DNA from: Shewanella sp. MBTL60-007
GTDB taxonomy: Bacteria > Pseudomonadota > Gammaproteobacteria > Enterobacterales > Shewanellaceae
Reading direction: 5' to 3'
NCBI RefSeq assembly: GCF_019654915.1
Contig: NZ_BPET01000001.1
Location: 62,001-126,000, forward strand
Length of the DNA: 64,000 nucleotides
The stretch's first letter is position 1, and every line of letters begins with the position of its first letter. The position numbers and the translations under genes were made by a program. Below, one piece after another: positions 34,893 to 44,265 of the stretch. The notes under the pieces were generated by a model. That model ran no database searches. It was not told where the DNA came from and was given only the letters and a program-made list of their open reading frames with translations.

Positions 34893-35621
34893 GTGCTGTT
34901 AATCCTTAGATGTTTGATCTTGTCTATCATGCTGGTATTAGCCTTTATTATCGGTGGCTTAGCTTGTATTTTACGTCCTCGTCATCGAGACAACGTACAT
35001 ATGTTCGCCAAAGTATTCTCTTGGGCGGCCCCAGTGTTGGGTATTAAGGTCATTGTACGTAACCCGCAAAATCAAAGCGGTAAGCCATGCATTTTCTTGG
35101 CAAACCACCAGAATAACTTCGACATGTTTACCCATACCGCAGTTGTACCAAAAGGCACTGTGAGTCTAGGTAAAAAGAGTCTTGCTTGGATGCCGTTATT
35201 CGGACAGATCTATTGGCTGTCGGGCAATATTCTTATCGATCGTAAAAACCGCAGTAAAGCGTTTGACACTATGGCGGCTACGGCGCGTAAGATTAAAGAT
35301 AAGTGCTTATCGGTATGGATTTTCCCAGAGGGCACACGCTCTCGTGGTAAAGGTCTGCTGCCATTTAAAGCCGGTGCATTCTATACGGCGATTGCCGCTG
35401 GGGTGCCTATGGTGCCGGTGTTAGCCTCAAATCAATGTCATATTAAGCTGAACCGTTGGAATAATGGTGTAGTGATCATTGAGATGATGGAACCAATTGA
35501 AACTACAGGCATTGATAAGACACAGGTGAAAGAGCTCTCTAAGCGTATTCACACTATGATGTCGGAAAAGTTGTCACAGTTGAACCAAGAAGCTTCTGCA
35601 TTAATGACTAAAGCGGTATAA
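34893..35621 (+). CDS. plsC: 1-acyl-sn-glycerol-3-phosphate acyltransferase
   Basis: The start chosen is GTG 34893 ([10 protein letters not shown]), with GGGAG six bases upstream; it matches where E. coli PlsC begins. The 242-residue product has one N-terminal membrane helix and the acyltransferase motifs in order: NHQNNFDMF (H-x4-D), then [29 protein letters not shown] and VPMVPV. It acylates lysophosphatidic acid to phosphatidic acid at the inner membrane. It is followed 29 bp later by rraB and may be co-transcribed with it. Confidence 0.94.
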   Translation: MLLILRCLILSIMLVLAFIIGGLACILRPRHRDNVHMFAKVFSWAAPVLGIKVIVRNPQNQSGKPCIFLANHQNNFDMFTHTAVVPKGTVSLGKKSLAWMPLFGQIYWLSGNILIDRKNRSKAFDTMAATARKIKDKCLSVWIFPEGTRSRGKGLLPFKAGAFYTAIAAGVPMVPVLASNQCHIKLNRWNNGVVIIEMMEPIETTGIDKTQVKELSKRIHTMMSEKLSQLNQEASALMTKAV

Positions 35622-35650
35622 TCGGTCGCGAAATTTTTGAGGAGTCATCG

Positions 35651-36058
35651 ATGTCTATTGAACGCCAGTTAAACGAACAGAAACAAGAAAACCGTGAGAT
35701 CGTTGAAGCGATTCTTGCTGACGGTTCATTACCCGATGCCGAGTACACTATCGAGCATCACTTTTCATCGACAAATTTCGATCGTTTAGAAAAAGCGGCT
35801 GTTGACGCATTTAAGCTAGGCTATGAAGTCAATGACGCCGAAGAGATGGAGCTAGAAGATGGCTCTGTGATCTACTGTTTCGATGCCGTAGCTAACCATG
35901 AGTTAAATACGGATCTGTTAGATAGCGCTTGTGAGAAAATGATCGAGCTAGCGGCTAAGCAGAAGATCGATTACGACGGTTGGGGAACTTATTTCATCGA
36001 TGAAAATGGCGAAGAAGTCAGAGACGAAGATGAATATGAGGACGAAGAACTGCACTAG
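35651..36058 (+). CDS. rraB: ribonuclease E inhibitor RraB
   Basis: The 135-residue acidic protein starts six bases after GAGGAG. It matches RraB in length and in blocks: [58 protein letters not shown], and [11 protein letters not shown] followed by an Asp/Glu-rich tail. RraB binds RNase E and alters which RNAs the degradosome cuts. It lies 29 bp after plsC and ends with a terminator. Confidence 0.94.
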   Translation: MSIERQLNEQKQENREIVEAILADGSLPDAEYTIEHHFSSTNFDRLEKAAVDAFKLGYEVNDAEEMELEDGSVIYCFDAVANHELNTDLLDSACEKMIELAAKQKIDYDGWGTYFIDENGEEVRDEDEYEDEELH

Positions 36059-36082
36059 TCTTCAAGCATAAGCATACCAATG

Positions 36083-36109
36083 AAATGCCCATCGATATGA
36101 TGGGCATTT
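36083..36109 (+). terminator. terminator after rraB
   Basis: AAATGCCCATC and GATGGGCATTT pair around five bases, with a T-rich tail. Confidence 0.87.
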
Positions 36110-36155
36110 TTGTTTTCAGCGTTTATAACCAATGAGCAATTTATATTGATTGGTA

Positions 36156-37118
36156 TTACTCGTGAACAATAGTGCAATTGCGGCCAGCCTCTTTCGCCTG
36201 ATACAGGGCTTGATCGGCTTGTGACACCCAAGTGTCGCTATCGATTATGCTCGGGGTGAGCTCGCAAATACCTAGACTCACAGTGATCTTGATAAGGTGT
36301 TCTTCATACCAGATCTCTGACTGCTCGAGTTTCTTACGCAGACGTTCGGCAAAGAAGCGTGCGTTAGCCGCCGGTGTATTTGCCAAGATGACGCCAAACT
36401 CTTCTCCACCATAACGCCCAGCACAATCGGTTTCTCGTAGCGATTTTTTAATGGTGTGAGACACATTTTGGAGCACTCTGTCACCCGCTTGATGGCCATA
36501 GGTATCGTTGATCGATTTGAAGTGGTCGATATCGAGCATCACTAAAGTCGTGTCGCAGCTATAACGTGCATGGCGATCAAACTCTTTCTGCAGGCATAAC
36601 TCCCAGTGACGACGATTAAACAGCTGAGTAAGACCATCTACCTGACTTAAGTATTCCAGACGTTCATTAGCAGACTTTAACTGCAGTTTATTGATCGCAA
36701 CATCGGTAACATCATAGACAATCATGCTGATATGGGTCACTTCACCTGTCAATGACGACAGTGGTAGCAGAGTGACGTTTTGGTACATGAAATCGGCTCT
36801 ACCAGTAATAGGTCGATAGTTCTTGAATTGGAACACGAATGGACGCTGTTCCCAGCTAATAAAAGCCCTGTTTTTCAGTAGGTAAACTGATTCCATCTTC
36901 TGCTTCAGCCACTTTGCTGGTAGGTAATCAAACTGCTCAAACAGGTTTTTGTCTTTGATCGAGTTAGGGGTGACACCGCTGTGGTTTTCCATAAAGCCGT
37001 TCCACAGCTGGATGTTGTAGTCTCTATCAAGAACGACTAAGCCCACCTCTATGGTCTGTACCATATCGATGAGCCAGTGGAGTTCGTTCATTGCGGTTAG
37101 ATCTGTATTTTTATCCAT
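36156..37118 (-). CDS. PAS-GGDEF diguanylate cyclase
   Basis: The start at ATG 37118 (MDKNTDLTAMN) lies 13 bp after the upstream gene. A longer frame to 37217 overlaps that gene and is rejected. The 320-residue cytoplasmic protein has a PAS domain (about 15-145, EVGLVVLDRDYNIQLWN) and a GGDEF domain. The active site is RYGGEEFGVIL, with the inhibitory I-site RETD five residues before it, so it should be active and product-inhibited. It is probably expressed with, and acts with, the receiver-CheC protein upstream. Confidence 0.9.
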   Translation of the reverse strand: MDKNTDLTAMNELHWLIDMVQTIEVGLVVLDRDYNIQLWNGFMENHSGVTPNSIKDKNLFEQFDYLPAKWLKQKMESVYLLKNRAFISWEQRPFVFQFKNYRPITGRADFMYQNVTLLPLSSLTGEVTHISMIVYDVTDVAINKLQLKSANERLEYLSQVDGLTQLFNRRHWELCLQKEFDRHARYSCDTTLVMLDIDHFKSINDTYGHQAGDRVLQNVSHTIKKSLRETDCAGRYGGEEFGVILANTPAANARFFAERLRKKLEQSEIWYEEHLIKITVSLGICELTPSIIDSDTWVSQADQALYQAKEAGRNCTIVHE

Positions 37119-37131
37119 CTTATCAGGTATC

Positions 37132-38127
37132 TTAATCCAGCAAGTAGCCGAGCTTATAGTTGAGTGTTGGTAGCGAGTCTTCGGTAAACAGAAGCAAGAG
37201 ATCGCATTGAATATCATGGTCTTCGATACGGTAATTGATCTCCATCGCCAGTGTTCGGTTCCATTTATCGGAGTTTTCGCTGATCAGGTTATTGACGCTG
37301 CAGTGTCGCCCCAGTACGACCGGGTGACTTTGGCTGAACTTCATGTGCAGCTGTTCAGAGATCCCATTGAGAAAGGCGCCAATAAGCACATTGGCGGTAT
37401 CTATCATCACTTCGAGCTCTGTTTGCTCATCTTCAGGGTGATCAAGCTTCATTAGCTTGGCCATATCCTGAAATGATGAGTCATGGAAAAGCAACAAGGC
37501 TTCGCCTGCCACCCCTGCGCCGATAAAGCCTTGGCACAGTGCCGATACCGTACTCTGCTCCTCAGTGGCCTTTAGCGTCATGGTGAGCTCACTGACCTCC
37601 AATACGTTTACATTTGGGATTGGCAGCTTCACAAAGACATTTAATAGCTTAGAGAGTAGATCCGCTGCGCGTCCCATGGCGACGTTGGCCACCTCTTGGC
37701 AGGCATCACGCAGATCGACTTTGATCATGGGGGAGCGCTCTTGCTCTGCGCCCTGAGCTAATTCCAAAATGCCGTACTCTTGCAGAATGTGGCTGATGGA
37801 ATCGGCACTGACTGGTTTTTGAATAAAGTCGAGGGCGCCTAAGTTTTTGACTCGCTCATGAGCCTTAATCTGAATATCGCCAGAAACTACAATCACCAGC
37901 GCGGGCAGATCTTCTTTCTGGATCGCCTCTAAAACTTGATAACCGTCCATCACAGGCATGTTCAGATCGAGAAAGACAACTTCGCCTTTACCTTCACGAA
38001 TTGCTTCTATGCCTTCTAAGCCATTGGTGGCATAGGTGATCTCGACATCCCAGTCTTTAGGGAGAGTGCGTGCCATCTGCTTACGAGCTAGCGCAGAGTC
38101 ATCGCAAATTAATATGGGGAGCGGCAT
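37132..38127 (-). CDS. response regulator with CheC/CheX-like phosphatase domain
   Basis: The 331-residue protein has an N-terminal receiver (about 4-120). It has an ICDDSALAR pocket, acceptor Asp in VVFLDLNMPVMDG, VVSGD and the Lys in FIQKPVS. A CheC-type domain follows, with the E-x2-N phosphatase patterns ACQEVANVAMGRAADLL and DTANVLIGAFLNGI. CheC-like domains dephosphorylate CheY-type receivers. Fused to one, it may be a self- or trans-acting phosphatase that also sets the c-di-GMP output of the next gene. Partner kinase unknown. Confidence 0.88.
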   Translation of the reverse strand: MPLPILICDDSALARKQMARTLPKDWDVEITYATNGLEGIEAIREGKGEVVFLDLNMPVMDGYQVLEAIQKEDLPALVIVVSGDIQIKAHERVKNLGALDFIQKPVSADSISHILQEYGILELAQGAEQERSPMIKVDLRDACQEVANVAMGRAADLLSKLLNVFVKLPIPNVNVLEVSELTMTLKATEEQSTVSALCQGFIGAGVAGEALLLFHDSSFQDMAKLMKLDHPEDEQTELEVMIDTANVLIGAFLNGISEQLHMKFSQSHPVVLGRHCSVNNLISENSDKWNRTLAMEINYRIEDHDIQCDLLLLFTEDSLPTLNYKLGYLLD

Positions 38128-38502
38128 TGCTATGGTTATTTCCTATTCATCAACTACTGAGATCTTCGCAGCCAATAAAGTCCTAATCTTGGTCGCTAGA
38201 GTCTGTGTCATCTATATAGAGCCAGTGGGTCGCAGCTGGAATATCGATCATTCAGTAGCGCGTCCATGGATTGTGTCGTCAAAACGGATACTCTGACTAC
38301 CTTCCATGACGTAGTCCCTTAACATAGGGTAGCACTACAACCCGATTATTCATCATCAACTTAGCTAATAGAAAGCTATTTGCGGTGACAATAAAATGAC
38401 GAGCGTCAGAATTACCGCTTTATGTTATAGCTATTAACGAAATATTCCAAATGTGTTAACTTGCTCATCTGGACAGACCACTTACCAAGAAAGGACGCAA
38501 AG
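38128..38502. other. 375-bp intergenic region before crotonase gene
   Basis: It holds the divergent promoters of the receiver-CheC and crotonase genes. No gene is convincing here. A FadR-like dyad lies at 38467-38483. Confidence 0.5.
38467..38483. promoter_or_regulatory. FadR-like dyad before crotonase gene
   Basis: ATCTGGACAGACCACTT resembles the FadR operator AACTGGTCnGACCTGTT, with matching TGG and GACC cores. It ends 19 bp before the crotonase start. Site identity is inferred. Confidence 0.4.
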
Positions 38503-39309
38503 ATGAGTCATGACTTAGTACGAGTAACCAAAAACGGTGGCATTGCTTATGTGAGTCTTAATCGACCTGAAAAGTATAACGCATTGAATTATAAGCTATT
38601 CAAAGAGATTGATATCTGTATTAAAAAATTAGCAAAAGACAGATCGCTTACCGCTGTGGTGCTTTTTGGTGAAGGCAATAATTTTAGCTCAGGTTTAGAT
38701 GTGAAAAGTGTGATGAGCTCGCCATTAGACGCGGTCAAATTATTATTTAAGTTTCTTCCTGGTAACGCTAATTTAGCTCAGCGAGTCTCTATTGGTTGGC
38801 GTCGATTGCCAGTTCCCGTTATCGCGGTGCTCGAGGGAGTCTGCTATGGCGGCGGCATGCAAATAGCGCTAGGGGCAGACTTTAGAATCGCCGATCCAGA
38901 TTGCAAAATGTCGATAATGGAAGCTAAGTGGGGGCTAGTTCCTGATATGGCAGGCCTTGCAGGTTTACGAGAGTTAATGCCAAAAGATCAAGCGCTTAAG
39001 CTTACTATGTCGGCAGATGTCTTATCGGCCGAACAGGCTCTATCCATCAATTTGATCACAGCAGTAGAGAATGAACCTTTGGCGGCGGCGACAGCGTTAG
39101 CTACTCAATTAGCGCGTACATCCCCCGATGCGAATGCCGCGATTAAGCATAGTATTAACAAGAACTGGTCGAGCTCAATTAGACAATTATTGGGACGTGA
39201 GTCTTGGTATCAGGTGCGATTACTCATGGGGAAAAATCGCGTTATTGCAGCATTAAGACAGAGTAAAAAAATCGACAAAACTTATCGAAGTCGGCAATCA
39301 GGTTGGTAA
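38503..39309 (+). CDS. enoyl-CoA hydratase/isomerase (crotonase) family
   Basis: Start at ATG 38503 with AAGGA upstream (an earlier in-frame start crosses the FadR-like site). The 268-residue product has the crotonase fold: VSLNRPEKYNALN, oxyanion loop segment NFSSGLDVKSV, then CYGGGMQIALGADFRIADP and KWGLVPDMAGL. The GGGMQIA oxyanion region is intact. The Glu pair of classic ECHs is not obvious, so it may be an isomerase or a specialised hydratase. Substrate unknown. Confidence 0.88.
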   Translation: MSHDLVRVTKNGGIAYVSLNRPEKYNALNYKLFKEIDICIKKLAKDRSLTAVVLFGEGNNFSSGLDVKSVMSSPLDAVKLLFKFLPGNANLAQRVSIGWRRLPVPVIAVLEGVCYGGGMQIALGADFRIADPDCKMSIMEAKWGLVPDMAGLAGLRELMPKDQALKLTMSADVLSAEQALSINLITAVENEPLAAATALATQLARTSPDANAAIKHSINKNWSSSIRQLLGRESWYQVRLLMGKNRVIAALRQSKKIDKTYRSRQSGW

Positions 39310-39330
39310 TTTTTAGGGAATAGTATAATA

Positions 39331-39346
39331 CGTGATCTAACTCACG
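39331..39346. promoter_or_regulatory. CRP-like palindrome before yqhA-type gene
   Basis: CGTGATCTAACTCACG has the CRP half sites GTGA and TCAC, six bases apart. It sits about 140 bp before the start at 39483. Confidence 0.45.
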
Positions 39347-39482
39347 ATTTTTTGTGAATTTTCTGTAGTAGTTAGAGGCTTATTTTACACTCCAGCTTAT
39401 TCTAGGGTTTTGATGATTAAGCTATCACTTGCTAATCACTTCTTAAAACCTCCCTATCTTAAGTATTGGAATTTATTGAGCT

Positions 39483-39974
39483 ATGCGCGAACTGTTTGAA
39501 CGTTTTCTCTGGAGCAGCCGTTTATCGGTTATGTTTGGTGTCTTGTCATGTATCGTGGCTGCGTTTGTCGTATTTGCCATGGGACTGAGAGATGTCGTAC
39601 ATATGATTGATCTTATTCTTGGTTATATCTTCAGCGGTAGTCATGCGGTGCGTAACGATTTAGTTATGGTAGTGGTGGAGATTTTAGATACTTTCCTACT
39701 CGGCGCGGTATTACTCATTTTTGCATTCGGTTTGTATGAGCTGTTTATCAACAATCTTAAAGGTGCCAGTCAGAGTGAAGCGGCAGGTAAGATCTTGATT
39801 ATCAGTAGTATCGATTCACTAAAGAGCAAGTTGGGCAAAGTGATCTTAATGATGTTAATCATTAAGGTGTTCTCTTTCTTTACCGATATGAAACCGACCT
39901 CTATGTTGGAGCTGCTTTATATGGGCATTACTGTGGTATTGATAGCTGGGGCTTTGAAGCTGAGCAAAGATTAA
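39483..39974 (+). CDS. YqhA/UPF0114-family membrane protein
   Basis: The 163-residue inner membrane protein matches UPF0114 from its first residues: FERFLWSSRLSVMFGVL, LRDVVHMID, then VVEILDTFLLGAVLLIFAFG and YELFINNL. Three to four membrane helices are predicted. Family function is unknown. Its terminator overlaps the 3' end of the convergent DUF3530 gene. Confidence 0.88.
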   Translation: MRELFERFLWSSRLSVMFGVLSCIVAAFVVFAMGLRDVVHMIDLILGYIFSGSHAVRNDLVMVVVEILDTFLLGAVLLIFAFGLYELFINNLKGASQSEAAGKILIISSIDSLKSKLGKVILMMLIIKVFSFFTDMKPTSMLELLYMGITVVLIAGALKLSKD

Positions 39975-39998
39975 ATTCCACAGGTCATATTTAATAAG

Positions 39999-40028
39999 AT
40001 AAAGCCTATCCATTTGGATAGGCTTTAT
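39999..40028. terminator. bidirectional terminator overlapping DUF3530 3' end
   Basis: ATAAAGCCTATCC (39999-40011) and GGATAGGCTTTAT (40016-40028) are perfect complements. Positions 40006-40028 are also the last codons of the DUF3530 gene. Confidence 0.85.
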
Positions 40029-40866
40029 TGATCCTAGTGGCAAACCCTTCGATTAACTCAAGGCAGTTACCCCAAGCCACCTTAAGGGTTAAGTCTAAGG
40101 CTAATACTTGCTGACTATATCGGCTGGGCATATTAGCTGGTGCCAGTGTTAATCGCTGCACCTGAGTGGCAAGGGATTGTGCTGTGCCATCTTTAGATTG
40201 AATATCTAATACCGGAATGGAGAGTGCCGCCAGTTTTTCTGGTAGCGCTTGGTTAGCCGATTCCAGCTCGCTATAGGGATTCACTATCACCATCAAGTCG
40301 GGCTTAGGTAGACGCTTGGTGTCTAGCAATTCAATGATCAAATCCGCGCTGTCACCTATCGTCACTAGCATTCGCTTACCCGCAAAATGTTTGCCTAAGG
40401 TATCGAGTTGAACCATGGAGGCGAGCATAAAGTCTTGCTGCTTAAGTTGGATTTTTTGTGACTCTAAAAGCGCCTGTTGCGTGTCTGGAGTTGTTGCCGT
40501 ATTAGCAGTATCAGACGCTTCTATTTCAGTGCGGGTATCCAATAGTGGCGGTGGTGTCACCGCCAGAGTTGCCCAGCCTACACTATTTAGCTCGCGCCTA
40601 AGGTAGCTGGCTAAACCTGGCGCATCAGCGCGCTCGCCTATGGCGGGCACGATAATGGCTAGCCCAAGCTGTTTCTTACCTATCCAGGGGCGCAGCAGTG
40701 CAGGAACGATCTCTTCTTCAACTTGCAGTTGTTTGACTTCATTGGCTGGAAGGTAGTTGTATTCAGGGTGAGATGCCGATGCCATAAAAGAGCCGAGGCA
40801 AAGTAGGGCAGCACAAGTGAGACTCATGAGTGACAGGGGCTTAGCTAAAGTAGACAAGAATTTCAT
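40006..40866 (-). CDS. DUF3530 exported protein
   Basis: The 286-residue product has a signal peptide (about 1-31, ending SFMASA). A domain resembling a divergent alpha/beta hydrolase follows: LAIIVPAIGERADAPGLASYL, then LNSVGWATLAVTPPP and the strand-turn LVTIGDSADLIIELL, where a nucleophile elbow would be expected. The classic GxSxG is not clear (GDSAD), so catalysis is uncertain. DUF3530 members are uncharacterised. Its last codons form the shared terminator stem. Confidence 0.8.
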   Translation of the reverse strand: MKFLSTLAKPLSLMSLTCAALLCLGSFMASASHPEYNYLPANEVKQLQVEEEIVPALLRPWIGKKQLGLAIIVPAIGERADAPGLASYLRRELNSVGWATLAVTPPPLLDTRTEIEASDTANTATTPDTQQALLESQKIQLKQQDFMLASMVQLDTLGKHFAGKRMLVTIGDSADLIIELLDTKRLPKPDLMVIVNPYSELESANQALPEKLAALSIPVLDIQSKDGTAQSLATQVQRLTLAPANMPSRYSQQVLALDLTLKVAWGNCLELIEGFATRINKAYPNG

Positions 40867-40954
40867 ACTGGCGACTTAATTTACTGAGATAAGAAGGCGG
40901 CTTCAGTATATATGTTTATGGTATTAGCATCATGTGTTTGTAAAAACAGGGCAT

Positions 40955-40980
40955 AAAAAAGCCCTGAAACATCAGGGCTT
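40955..40980 (-). terminator. terminator after rapA
   Basis: AAGCCCTGA and TCAGGGCTT pair around AACA; a T run follows on the minus strand. Confidence 0.87.
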
Positions 40981-41028
40981 ATTTTAGCTGCGCTAAGTTA
41001 GGCTTAGATCTAGCTGACTCGCTTGATC

Positions 41029-43935
41029 TTAGGCGTGGCTAACTAGTACCAATCTAATCGCGTCAAGTTGTAGCTTGCTGCTGTCTAAATAACGGTTTAG
41101 CTCGCTCATCTGTTCGCTTAGGTGGCTTAGCTCTTCGTCACGAATGTTCGGGTTCACCGCTTTTAATGCCTTTAATCGTTCTAGTTCGCCTGATAACTGA
41201 CTGGTCATTTTTTCACGTGCACAATCGGTTAGGGTTTGCAGCTCGGCAGTTGCCACACTCTCGGCTTTAGCAAGCAGAGGGTGCAAAATTGCCTGTGAAG
41301 CATTAACCAACTTGCTGGCGATATGGCGATTCACCGCGCTTAACTGTTTGTTAAAGCTCTCGTAAGTCACGTTGTCAGAGAGGTTGTTGCCGTTCTTATC
41401 CAATAACACACGGATAGGTGTTGGTGGTAGGTAACGGTATAGCTGGCTAGACTTAGGCGCTGACGCATCGGCTAGGTAGATAAGCTCTAGGAACACGGTA
41501 CCCGCAGGCAGTGCCTTGTTCTTCAGTACTGCAACGCTAGTGGTGCCCGTTTCAGATGAAGTGATCAGATCCAGACCAGTTTGCACCAGTGGATGTTCCT
41601 GAGTGATCAGTGCGATATCATCACGAGACAGTGCCATCTCACGGTCGAAGGTGACGGTAATGCCATCTTCAGGTAGACCAGGGTAAGTCGGGAACATCAT
41701 GTGCTCACTTGGATGCAATACGATGGCGTTTTCACCGCTATCTTCCTGCTCGACACCGATAATATCCCACAGACGGATAACCGAGCCGATAAGCTGAGTA
41801 TCTTCATCTTTGTCTGCTAGGCTTTGCACTAACTTGTTAGCACGCTCACCGCCGTGAGAGTTGATCTCAAGCAGTTTATCGCGGCCTTGTTCCATCGCGA
41901 CTTTTAGCTCTTGATAACGAGTCTTAGTGCTATTGAGTAAGCTCTCTAAGGTTTCTTGGTCGTTATTAAGCAGACTCTCTAATAGCTCACCAGAGAACTC
42001 GTTAAATAGAATATGACCACTTGGACAAGTGCACTCAAAGGCATTTAGCCCTTGGTGATACCACTGCATCAATCTCTCTTGTGCCGTATTAGCTAAGAAA
42101 GGTAGGTGGATCTCAACATCGTTCTTCTGACCGATACGATCCAGACGACCGATGCGTTGCTCCAGTAGATCTGGGTTTAGCGGTAGATCGAACAGTACCA
42201 AGTTGCTAGCAAACTGGAAGTTACGACCTTCAGAACCGATTTCGCTACAGATAAGTGCTTGTGCGCCGCCAGTTTCTTGCGCGAAATAGGCACCCGCTTT
42301 GTCGCGTTCGATGATTGACATGCCTTCATGGAACACGGTTGCTTGAATACCTTCACGGGTACGTAGCGCTTCCTCTAGGCTCAAGGCAGTTTCGGCTTGG
42401 CTAGCAATAATGAGTACTTTCTTGCTGCGGTTATTTTTTAAGAAGTCGATTAACCAATCCACACGTGGATCGAACTTCCACCATGCAGCACTGCCACTGT
42501 CGAAGTCTTGGTAGATCTTCTCAGGGCTTAATACTTGGCGAACTTTAGCATTAGTGTCTAAATGCTTGTTCATCATAGAGCTAACGCGAGAAGCCGTGAT
42601 GTATTGCTCAGGCATCTTTTGTGGATGCACATGCAAGTTACGCACAGGGAAGCCTTTTACCGATGCGCGGCTGTTACGGTAAAGCACGCGGCCTGTACCA
42701 TGACGGTCGAGCAGGTCTTGTAGCAGTTCATCGCGAGCTTGGAAGCGACTATCAGCATCGGCTGCTTCGTCTTGAATGAGAGCGATTGACTCACTGATAT
42801 CTTTCTCAGACAGTAGCTCGGTTAAGCTGGCTACAGACTCATCCGATAACGACTCGCCAGAGGCTAGCGCATCGGCTGCAGTGGCAACGTCTTTGTAGCT
42901 ATCCTCTTCTTTAAGGAAGGCTTGGTAGTCGTAGAAGCGATCTGGATCCAGTAGGCGCAGACGAGCAAAGTGGCTCTGGTGACCAAGTTGATCCGGCGTT
43001 GCGGTAAGCAGTAACACCCCAGGAATTTCTTCACTTAAGGCTTCAACAATTTGGTAAGCACGGCTTGGTGCTTCTTCCGACCACTCTAAATGATGGGCTT
43101 CATCCACTACCATCAGATCCCAGTCTGCATCCAAGGCTTGCTCTAAACGGCGTTTCTTACGCAATAGATCCAGTGAACAGATCACCAGCTGCTCGGTATA
43201 GAAAGGGTTATCGTGGTCGGCATAAGCCTCAACGCAGCGGTCTTCATCGAATACCGAGAAGCGTAGGTTAAAGCGGCGCAGCATCTCAACTAACCACTGA
43301 TGACGCAGAGTATCAGGTACGATAATCAAGATACGCTCGGCGCGTCCTGTCAGTAGTTGCTGATGGATGATTAAACCCGCTTCGATGGTCTTACCTAGGC
43401 CCACCTCATCGGCAAGCAATACTCGCGGCGCAAAACGCTGACCCACTTCGTGAGCAATCCACTGTTGATGTGGGATCAATCCAACACGAGGCCCTTGCAG
43501 TCCTAGTAGATCAGAGGTCGCTAACTTATTGCGTAGCTGTTGACATTGGTAACGCACATTAAATCTGTCTAGGCGGTCGATTTGCCCGGCGAATAGACGA
43601 TCTTGTGGCTTATTAAAACGGATATTGTGATTCAACAGGGTTTCACGCAGGCTTACTTGCTCGCCAGTTTCACTATGGGTGCCGTGGTAAATAATCAGTG
43701 AATCTTTCTCTTCAACTTCGGTCACTGTTAATTTCCACTCTTCGTGGCTCTCTACGGTGTCGCCCGGGTTGTAAATAACACGAGTAAGTGGGGCTTCGGT
43801 ACGAGAGAACAATCTGTTCTCGCCTGTCGCTGGGAAAAGAACGGTCACCATGCGACCCTCTACTCCAACTACGGTACCTAAACCTAATTCTGATTCGGTG
43901 TCACTGATCCAACGTTGACCTAAGGAAAACGGCAT
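41029..43935 (-). CDS. rapA: RNA polymerase-associated helicase-like ATPase RapA
   Basis: The 968-residue protein matches RapA/HepA in full. A Tudor-like N-terminus ([19 protein letters not shown]) leads into the SNF2 ATPase with Walker [18 protein letters not shown] and the DEAH box [13 protein letters not shown]. Lobe 2 has [13 protein letters not shown] and [18 protein letters not shown], and the C-terminal domain binds RNA polymerase. RapA recycles RNA polymerase stalled after termination. The start follows GAGAG by six bases. The gene is monocistronic, divergent from the PhoH gene. Confidence 0.97.
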   Translation of the reverse strand: MPFSLGQRWISDTESELGLGTVVGVEGRMVTVLFPATGENRLFSRTEAPLTRVIYNPGDTVESHEEWKLTVTEVEEKDSLIIYHGTHSETGEQVSLRETLLNHNIRFNKPQDRLFAGQIDRLDRFNVRYQCQQLRNKLATSDLLGLQGPRVGLIPHQQWIAHEVGQRFAPRVLLADEVGLGKTIEAGLIIHQQLLTGRAERILIIVPDTLRHQWLVEMLRRFNLRFSVFDEDRCVEAYADHDNPFYTEQLVICSLDLLRKKRRLEQALDADWDLMVVDEAHHLEWSEEAPSRAYQIVEALSEEIPGVLLLTATPDQLGHQSHFARLRLLDPDRFYDYQAFLKEEDSYKDVATAADALASGESLSDESVASLTELLSEKDISESIALIQDEAADADSRFQARDELLQDLLDRHGTGRVLYRNSRASVKGFPVRNLHVHPQKMPEQYITASRVSSMMNKHLDTNAKVRQVLSPEKIYQDFDSGSAAWWKFDPRVDWLIDFLKNNRSKKVLIIASQAETALSLEEALRTREGIQATVFHEGMSIIERDKAGAYFAQETGGAQALICSEIGSEGRNFQFASNLVLFDLPLNPDLLEQRIGRLDRIGQKNDVEIHLPFLANTAQERLMQWYHQGLNAFECTCPSGHILFNEFSGELLESLLNNDQETLESLLNSTKTRYQELKVAMEQGRDKLLEINSHGGERANKLVQSLADKDEDTQLIGSVIRLWDIIGVEQEDSGENAIVLHPSEHMMFPTYPGLPEDGITVTFDREMALSRDDIALITQEHPLVQTGLDLITSSETGTTSVAVLKNKALPAGTVFLELIYLADASAPKSSQLYRYLPPTPIRVLLDKNGNNLSDNVTYESFNKQLSAVNRHIASKLVNASQAILHPLLAKAESVATAELQTLTDCAREKMTSQLSGELERLKALKAVNPNIRDEELSHLSEQMSELNRYLDSSKLQLDAIRLVLVSHA

Positions 43936-44265
43936 TTAAAACTCTCATATACTGGGTGAATCACAAGGGGCGCGTATGGTATACCAATCGTGAGCATATT
44001 GAAAATTGAACCCACTAATATTCGCCCCAATCTGAAATAGTAGTGTACAAAATAATCAGTTGTTCTGGAGTATTTTTTTGTTTCACAGCGCGGTCACATT
44101 CCCTCGATATTAATGAATCAAGTTTTACAGCTTAAAAACTATACTGGGCATTGAAGCCGAACAATATTGGTGGCAGTATGAGATAAGGGTTAACAAAAAA
44201 TTTACAATAAAGGGAGCTAGGCTGAACTCATAATCACAAAAAATTAATGCACAATTGGAGGCGCC
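43936..44265. other. 330-bp divergent promoter region of rapA and PhoH gene
   Basis: No ORF is convincing here. It is AT-rich with no dyad that I would call an operator. Confidence 0.5.

Noticed and set aside
38036..38296. 86-codon plus-strand ORF
   Set aside because: It is partly antisense to the receiver-CheC gene, has no ribosome site or recognisable features, and overlaps the divergent promoter.
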